A stretch of DNA of 64,000 nt from Epinephelus fuscoguttatus (Eukaryota; Chordata; Actinopteri; Perciformes; Serranidae), in contig NC_064754.1 in NCBI RefSeq assembly GCF_011397635.1, forward strand, positions 37,577,543-37,641,542. Reading direction: 5' to 3'. Shown here piece by piece: positions 57,156 through 64,000 of this stretch. Below the pieces are notes generated by a model. That model did no database searches. It saw only the letters and a list, made by a program, of their open reading frames with translations, and was not told the origin of the DNA. Numbering within the stretch: position 1 is the stretch's first letter; each line of letters begins with the position of its first letter. The position numbers were made by a program, and so were the translations under genes.

Positions 57156-60100
57156 TTTGTTTCAAGCACACTGAGGCCTGTAAGTTGAACTACAACACTA
57201 ATGCTTGTCTGTTCAGATTCTGACCACCTGCATCACAGTCTGATCCCTGATTCTCTCAGTTTGCTCACGTCTGGTGACATTTCAAACTCCCTGTGTGCTT
57301 AATTGTAAAACAGCCTCCGGCTTTATTAAGCAAGGGGAGGATAAAGACGTCTCAAGGCAACATCAAATGAAGAGATAGAGGCTAACATTAATGCAACAAG
57401 CACAGAGTCCTTATCCTGCCAGAGGAGCCTTAGCAACAGCTACAGTCATTTCATAAATCAACTTGTTATAAAGGAACATGTACATAAAAGAATAAACACT
57501 CCCTTTTTCCCAAGGCTGTATGGGAGGACAGGGGTCAGAGGGTGATGGAGTTTGGAGGACAAACTCAGCTCGGCTTTGTCAGTCCCCCCACCCCGCCATC
57601 CTCCCCTCTGCACCCATCCATATTAACCTGCTCTAATACAGCGTGCAAAGCTAACAAAGTCTGCATCTAAAAAAGCTATTAAAGAGCCTGAGTGACTTTG
57701 TCTCATTATGTAAAATGTCAAGAGCTTGAATAAGCACCCTTCATACAATCAACTGTCCCTCCAGGAATAATTAACACAAATTTAACCATTCCTCACATTA
57801 TTTGTGTGAGTTTGCAGTTTTGTCTGACGGGTGCTTGCAGATTTTAACAGTGACTGCATATCCTCACATAAAATAATCTAATTCAGAGCCACCACCACAG
57901 GCTCAGGTCAAATAAAATCAAAACTCGAACTGAACAAACTTAATTTTAAAACAGTTAATGCCTGGAGGATTTGCAGTCCCCTGATGTTGGCTTCTTGAGC
58001 AGTGCTTCCGTTCAGACTGCACATCAACCTCAACAAGCTGAAATCCAAGCAAGCCATTTGTAATCTTATACCTGAAACTAACCACTTGATGAATGCAGCT
58101 TGTTGGGAGTTGCACTTGGCGTGCGGGGAGGATTATATCTGATTTAATTTTGGTACTGGATGCACTTCATCTTATATATAGTTGCCATCATAGAGCATGT
58201 CATAGAAGCTGTCAAAATAGGAGAGAAGCAATTTGGATGCCCAATTCTAGTTTTTGGGGAGCTGTGAGTTTTCCAAGATGCTGTGTCAGTTGTCTTCCAC
58301 TATGACACACGACATGGAATAAAACCAGTTATTGTCATGCCTGAAGCTCATCTCTGTAATGTCCTACATTGTTGGTTTTGGCCAGTATTGGGCTAATACT
58401 GTATCAGGACTCCTACAGCTTAAGTCAAGTTAGATTTAAGACCTTATAGGACTTTTTTTAATGGCACTCAGAGTTAAATTTTTTCCCAAAGAAATAATAC
58501 TAATAATAAAAGCATGAACTGACATCAGTTACTTAGGATTAGGGCCAGTTGCCAATATTTTTGTATCACAAAACATGACTTTTTTGGGCAACATCTCGCC
58601 TTTGTTGGTGATTTTGTGTTTTCCACTCTGCATGTGGGATTCCACTGGCTCGATTCCCATCTTGCAGAGTTTGAAAAAGTTTTTGCACAAAACACACCAA
58701 GCCTTGTATGCATTTGTAATATCTGTTCAGCCATGCCATGAGATCTTGGTTAAATGCCCCATGTTGTCCAGGGTACAGTGAAAGCTAGCCTCTGCTCTGA
58801 ACATGCTGGATGGAAAAATAAATTGTGCTTTTGGTTTTACTACCCTAATCTGTGTCACTTAAATGTGAGAGGCGTTTGTTAATTTTTTTTTTTTTTTTTT
58901 AATTTAATTGTTTCAAATTTATTCATTGCAACATCCGAAAAAAACTTCCCATGCCTGAGCAATTTTGGGACTTTTGAAAGATAAATTTAAGACATTTTCA
59001 TACCAGTAAAGGCCTTATTTTAGATAAACTAATTCAATGCCTTTTAAGACTTTTTAAGGATCTGCAGGATCCCTGTGTTTGTTGTTATCTTATTCCAGCA
59101 TACACGTATGAGGCACCAGCTGTAAGGTCTAAAGATACTTTTATTGGAACTTAGTACATATTTATTACCAGTGAGTTCCTTTCTGCTCTCTTTTAAACCT
59201 TTTTTGCCATTTTTAAACATTATCTCAATTTATTGCAAAATAACTCAAGAAAAGGTCAGAAAACGCATCACTGTTTCTCGTGATAGTAGCCACAGAGTTA
59301 CTCATTCCTGGCTGCAAAAATCACACCACAATCTCTGCAAGATCTTGGTGGGACCAAACAAAACAAGTGCCGAGGAGAGCATGCAATCTGATGATTGATT
59401 TCAAAAACTGAATTTTTCCAAGTGTTGCTTTCACTCCCCTGCTGAGGTGTTGCCGTCAGCCTGGTGGTGTTCAACTCGTGGCTGTCAGCAATTAGCATAT
59501 AGGAAGATTAGCGATGTAGCTTTGGGCACGATCTTTGTTAGCACAATAGGAGCTTTTACAAGAAGAGCAGCATCTACATTCCCAGTGTTCATGCTGCCTC
59601 TCAAAGCTGGAGCCATGATCTAAGATCGTAAATGTCAGAATAAATAATGATAGATTGCTGGACATGGATCTATGGCTCAATAGAACATAATAATACTCAA
59701 TCCAATAATACCAACCCAACAGAGACAGGCCTGTGACTCCAGTGTCCTGGGACTGCACTGATATACTTCATTTCGACAGGTTGTGCACCATGCCCCAAAA
59801 CAATTCTTAACCAAAACAGCAACTCATTAAAGTTTTGGAACTTTTATAACAGTTTCCCCCTCTCAGTTCAAGCTCAAGTTGCAGGCAATTAGGCAGGCAA
59901 ACATCACATTTGTATATTGGCTGCAAATCTGGAAGCCAACAGTATTTTATCCTGACTATGTTACATTACAAGGACTTATTTGGGTGGACTTTGGCAAGGC
60001 GCTGTTACACTGCTGCAGATACTAATGTCTTTAGTGTCATTTTGGGCGTCGTTTCAACGTCAACCTGATCCACTCTTGGTTGTCAAAGCAAGTGGGGACT

Positions 60101-61708
60101 GTATGAAAAACTCTGGCAGGCCTCAACCAAATTTTACTTGAGCTGGTAACCACCACGTTAACTGTCTTTTTTTTCTTTGTGTGATCTGCATGGCTCAGGC
60201 TCAGTGGGATGTGTTGTTCAGCATGCACGGAGATAATTAAGCGGTCGCAGTCTCGTTTTCCTGGAAGTTGACTGTATTAGCGAGCTCCTTCTCTATTCTC
60301 ACCTCTCCTTTTAATTTTTTTTTATTTATTTATTTTTTTTTTGCTGGCAACTGTCACACAGAAAGCTTTGGAGTGGGTGTAAATAAGAAGACATGCATGC
60401 TTAATGAGCAAGAGTAAAAACGGCTTAATTCTTGTTTTAGCAGTGTAGCTCTGCTTACTGATCCGAATGTCAAGGCTGCGGGACTGCTTAATTAAGTTGT
60501 CTGTTAACTCGAAGAGACGAACGGTCACAGTTGTTGTGTCAGTCAGATCGTATCTGTTTAATTTCATACTCTCGATGAAAAAAGTCTAAAACATCTGCAA
60601 GCAGACATTGAGATTTCACCTCCTGAACTCACTTGTCAAACAGATTAACATCTAACCATGACTTGCCAAAAGGATATAATGAGTCCATATTAAACACTGA
60701 CAGTCACTGCTTGTCAGTGTTATGTGCAGTGCCGGAAAGTTAAAGGGAGAAGTGGGAGAGAAAAAAAAGCAAGAAGTAAGGAATGGTCTTCTACTTTCAG
60801 ATTTACAGCCATGGGGTCACCAGTGGAAGTGGAGCTGGAGCAGAGTGGTGCAGAGCTCTGCTCCTCCTCCTCCGCTCCCACCCAATTCTTTTTTTTTTTT
60901 TTTGCTCTCTGTTACTGTATATGGGTCATACTGCGATTGTACATGCGGGTAAATAAGTTCTCTTTTCCAGTGAGCGTATGGAAAGAAGTACTCAAACTTG
61001 TACCTTTAGGTAAAAGTAGCAACACAGTGGAACAATGCTGCATTTAAAGTAAAAGGTCACGCTTAGAACTTACTGTACCAACACGTGTACCTGCCACATC
61101 AAAATGTGCGTCAAAATGAGCGCTCATGGTGACAGTTGATGCCTTGATTCATTTACAAGAAAGAAGTTTTTTGAAGGTTTTAGCCGGTCTAATTTTTCAG
61201 TGTTGATGAAGTTTAATTGAAACAGTGTTCTATGAGCTTTTTCTATAAAACCCTTTTTTCTGTAACATCTAACTACAGACTTGCAGCGTCATTAAAAACA
61301 ATTGATTCATATAATTATATGAACTTGAGAACATGTAATTTGCTGTGCTCAACATCTTTCTGCTTTCACATTGTTACCTGTGTGCATGAATGTGTGCGTG
61401 TCGATGCATGAGGAGCATAAGCCCCATGTAATTTATAGTATGGAATACATACAGCACACATTGTTTTAGGAATTTACCCACGCAGTGCAGTTCCTTCCTG
61501 AAGTATATTTCGCAATATAAGAAAAAAGGAGTGGTTAAAGCAATGCTGTTATTTACTAGACAATAACTTACATTGTTTAAAATTGACAATTATTGCAACA
61601 GAGTCACAGTGCAAGGTAGTATTTATAATAACCAGTATGTTTTATTCTTTTAGTCAAATAAACTGTGAAAATAAGACAACTTGTCTTTTTCCAAGAAGCT
61701 GTAACAAA

Positions 61709-61710
<2 letters not shown>

Positions 61711-61745
<35 letters not shown>

Positions 61746-61752
61746 TGTGTGT
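61711..61752 (+). repeat. (GT)n microsatellite
   Basis: About 20 GT units with one TA interruption. Confidence 0.97.
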
Positions 61753-61903
61753 TCCCACTAGTTTACCTGCACGAGAAATGAGAGAAGTCAATGTGAGCTC
61801 GGTCCAAGCAGGAAGGCAGGATGTTTTTGATGAAGCAGTGAGCTTAATTTAGGTCCAAGCATTCTCAGCATCTGTCACCTAACTCCCAACGATCTCAATA
61901 CAC

Positions 61904-61940
61904 AGTGTGTGTGCGTGTGTGTGTATGTGTGTGTGTGTGC
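61904..61940 (+). repeat. (GT)n microsatellite, interrupted
   Basis: GT repeats broken by GC and AT, about 150 nt from the tract at 61711. Confidence 0.93.
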
Positions 61941-63639
61941 TCATGTTTATCCAGGCAGGCGGGTTATATATTCAAGAAACATACACCGACACTTTGCCAT
62001 GCTAAAAAGATGAGAATACTTCCCAGTGTAAAGACATGCCCATCCTCTTTTTGAGTTGGTGAATTGTATTAATAACTGCAGCTTTACAACAGACTATTGT
62101 GATACGGTGGCTCTTTGATAGGATTTTATTATGCTTTACCAATACCAGCTATTTAAAAAATAATACCATTAACCCTGCCAAACACCCAAAATCTTGATTT
62201 CTTCTTCTAAAGGAATTGGCTTAGTTGTAGCTCCTGCTTGGCCGTAAAATAACCAAACAGGCGTCTGCATTGCCAGCAAACCAGCAAAAGCAAAAGACGA
62301 ATGCCAACAACCTCTGCCAAAGACTTGAGCTTGCACCCAGTGTTCTCTTACATAGAGGAAATTTCTGCCTACTTCTTTGAATCACAGAATTTTTCGGCCT
62401 CTATAAAAATGTTTTTATTCATAACACTTGAATAAGAGCAAAGCAGTGACACACTGTATAATATAATTACATGAACCTACATTTTCTAGCACTCTCTCTA
62501 AGCCTGAGGTGTAATCCATGTTTGATGAGCACATGCACACGCTGAAAGGAGCAATCTGGGTTTTTTTGAAAACCCCGTAAGAGAACCTCGCGATGCTTTG
62601 ACCTCGAGCTTGTCATCATTTTAATGTTGCATTAAGTGAACGTGCTCTGACTCGTCGAGCAACTGCATGGAGTGCCGACAGGAGGAGGCGTGTGGTCGTC
62701 ATGCATCCGTAACGAATGGAAAGAAAAGGAAGACCACACAGTGGCATGGTCAGATCAGGTTGTCAGAGACCATATTTAAAATCTGGGTCAGAGACCAAGC
62801 CATAACCTCTCTCCTTCACCATCGCTCTGCACTCACTACCCCTCCTCTGCACCCTGTTTCTCCTTCATCTCATCCCACTACCATCACTTTGTCTTTTCTC
62901 CTTCTCCATGCAGTTTTATCTCCTCACCCACTTTATATCCATGTGTTTATTTCAGTCATTCCTTCCTGTCTTTCTTTCTTTCTCTCCATATGCCGTGCCT
63001 GGCATGTGCCGCCTGAGCCATCCACAGAGGCAGCAGCTTTGTGTTGTGTTTCACAAGCAGCATCTTCAGATTAAGATCGTATTAGTTGTAAATGAATGGG
63101 AAGAATGAATTTGAAAATGTAGTAACAATCTAAAAATATCACTTTAAACTTTTGTTGAGAATACAACAGTGGATTTTTTTAAACTATTGCTTTTCTCCCA
63201 TGAGGAATCAAGAAAATTGAAGGCGGGTGTAAGGAACAGCCATATGATTCATGTGCAGGTCCAGTGGCAGCCAGATGAGTTATGAGTTGTTACAATAAGC
63301 CTATTCAGTCCTACTTCATAGCGTAAAAAACAGGCACAGCTGTTACTGCAGTACTTACACAGGACTTAAAAATTCAGGTACTTATATTATATGGTAAAGT
63401 CAGGGCAAAAAAAATTGGAAAGTGATGAGCTGTATTTTTAAGAAATACTCAAACATTGTGGGAATCACCCTCGATTGGCTTGAAAACTGATGTTGGTTTC
63501 ATCTCAGTGGTGCCACATGCTGCACAGTCACTGGTCCCACTGGTTGTTGGTTAGTAAATAGCTCCAGTGCTTAAGCCAACTGCTCGTTACACTACATTTC
63601 CTTGCTGTTTTTCCAATGTGTGTGAAATGCACAGAATAC

Positions 63640-64000
63640 AATGTGTGCAGGGGGACTGACCATTGTTTCGATGGCTCATTTTTCCCCAACCCCAATAGTC
63701 AGAAAAATGTCCCTCTGGACAGAAAGCCAATTTGTCTGACAGCCTGTTACCCTAAAAACAAATTTGTGTTGTTCCAAAGGCCCATTGCTCCAAAAATACA
63801 CGGTCCCAACCACAAGCGCATGGCTAATTATTATGCAGAATGATTTCACTGGACCTTCCTAATAGGGGAAAGCATGATCTTTCTCTGACTGACTAGAACT
63901 TGTTACCTTTGTTAGTTTGATTGGTTAGGTTTAGGCATGAGGAGTGAGACTGGTTAGGATAAGAATATCAGGGTAGGCCAATCAGAGGCAGTGTACAGCG
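63640..64000 (+). repeat. probable dispersed repeat running off the window
   Basis: Segments such as GATGGCTCATTTTTCCCCAA, CCCATTGCTCCAAAAATAC, GTTAGGTTTAGGCATGAGG and ATATCAGGGTAGGCCAATC resemble a high-copy fish repeat known to me by pattern. A 75-codon frame inside (63616-63843) is therefore not called as a gene. Confidence 0.4.

Larger units (their letters stand above)
57156..63640. other. no supported gene; microsatellites and homopolymers
   Basis: T-rich homopolymers near 58878-58901, 60310-60342 and 60890-60903; (GT)n at 61711-61752 and 61904-61940; CT-rich stretch at 62800-62990. ORFs are short and lack recognisable domains. It could be intron of a downstream gene or of the miRNA host. 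Confidence 0.45.

Noticed and set aside
27721-61940. CRISPR-like arrays among the regular repeats
   Set aside because: All regular repeats are mono-, di- or trinucleotide microsatellites or degenerate minisatellites without spacers, and the genome is vertebrate.

Overview
This is a nuclear genomic window from a vertebrate, almost certainly a ray-finned (teleost) fish. The three large genes match vertebrate families exon by exon, with GT-AG introns. The spaces between exons are filled with tRNA-derived SINEs, TTAA-flanked MITEs, hAT and Harbinger remnants and (CA)n tracts typical of teleosts. No bacterial, plasmid, phage or CRISPR features are present. The species cannot be named from the sequence alone.

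Layout. (1) 858-6813, minus strand: a complete 14-exon atad5-type gene (PCNA unloader, clamp-loader AAA+ protein). It is unusually short at about 1068 aa because the long N-terminal half of mammalian ATAD5 is missing. (2) 11761-23694, minus strand: a complete 17-exon suz12 (Polycomb PRC2 core subunit, about 700 aa). (3) 25743-37700, plus strand: a complete 19-exon utp6 (small-subunit processome, about 595 aa), divergent from suz12 across a 2 kb intergenic region. I placed the exon boundaries by hand from splice sites and family homology; the summed coding lengths are multiples of three in all three genes (3207, 2103 and 1788 nt). (4) 41009-41218, minus strand: a small predicted tail-anchored membrane protein I do not recognise. 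(5) 45.2-46.2 kb: a CpG-rich block with a TATA-like box. It is followed on the plus strand by mir-193a (46430-46504) and mir-365 (49159-49241). Both mature 3p sequences match the vertebrate microRNAs as I remember them, so the CpG block is the likely pri-miRNA promoter. (6) 49.3-64 kb: no convincing coding exon, only repeats and microsatellites; it may be intron of the miRNA host transcript or intergenic.

Context. In human 17q11.2, SUZ12 and UTP6 are also divergent neighbours, MIR193A/MIR365B lie beyond UTP6, and ATAD5 is nearby on the same chromosome arm. The window is therefore a conserved synteny block with local rearrangement. atad5 and suz12 both carry E2F-like motifs near their starts, which fits S-phase expression. 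Much of the non-genic sequence consists of non-autonomous DNA transposons, several with readable target-site duplications and some nested.

I found no evidence for an unknown multi-gene system. The most useful observations are the miRNA cluster with its promoter, the short ATAD5, the unidentified tail-anchored ORF, and several well-preserved transposon insertions.
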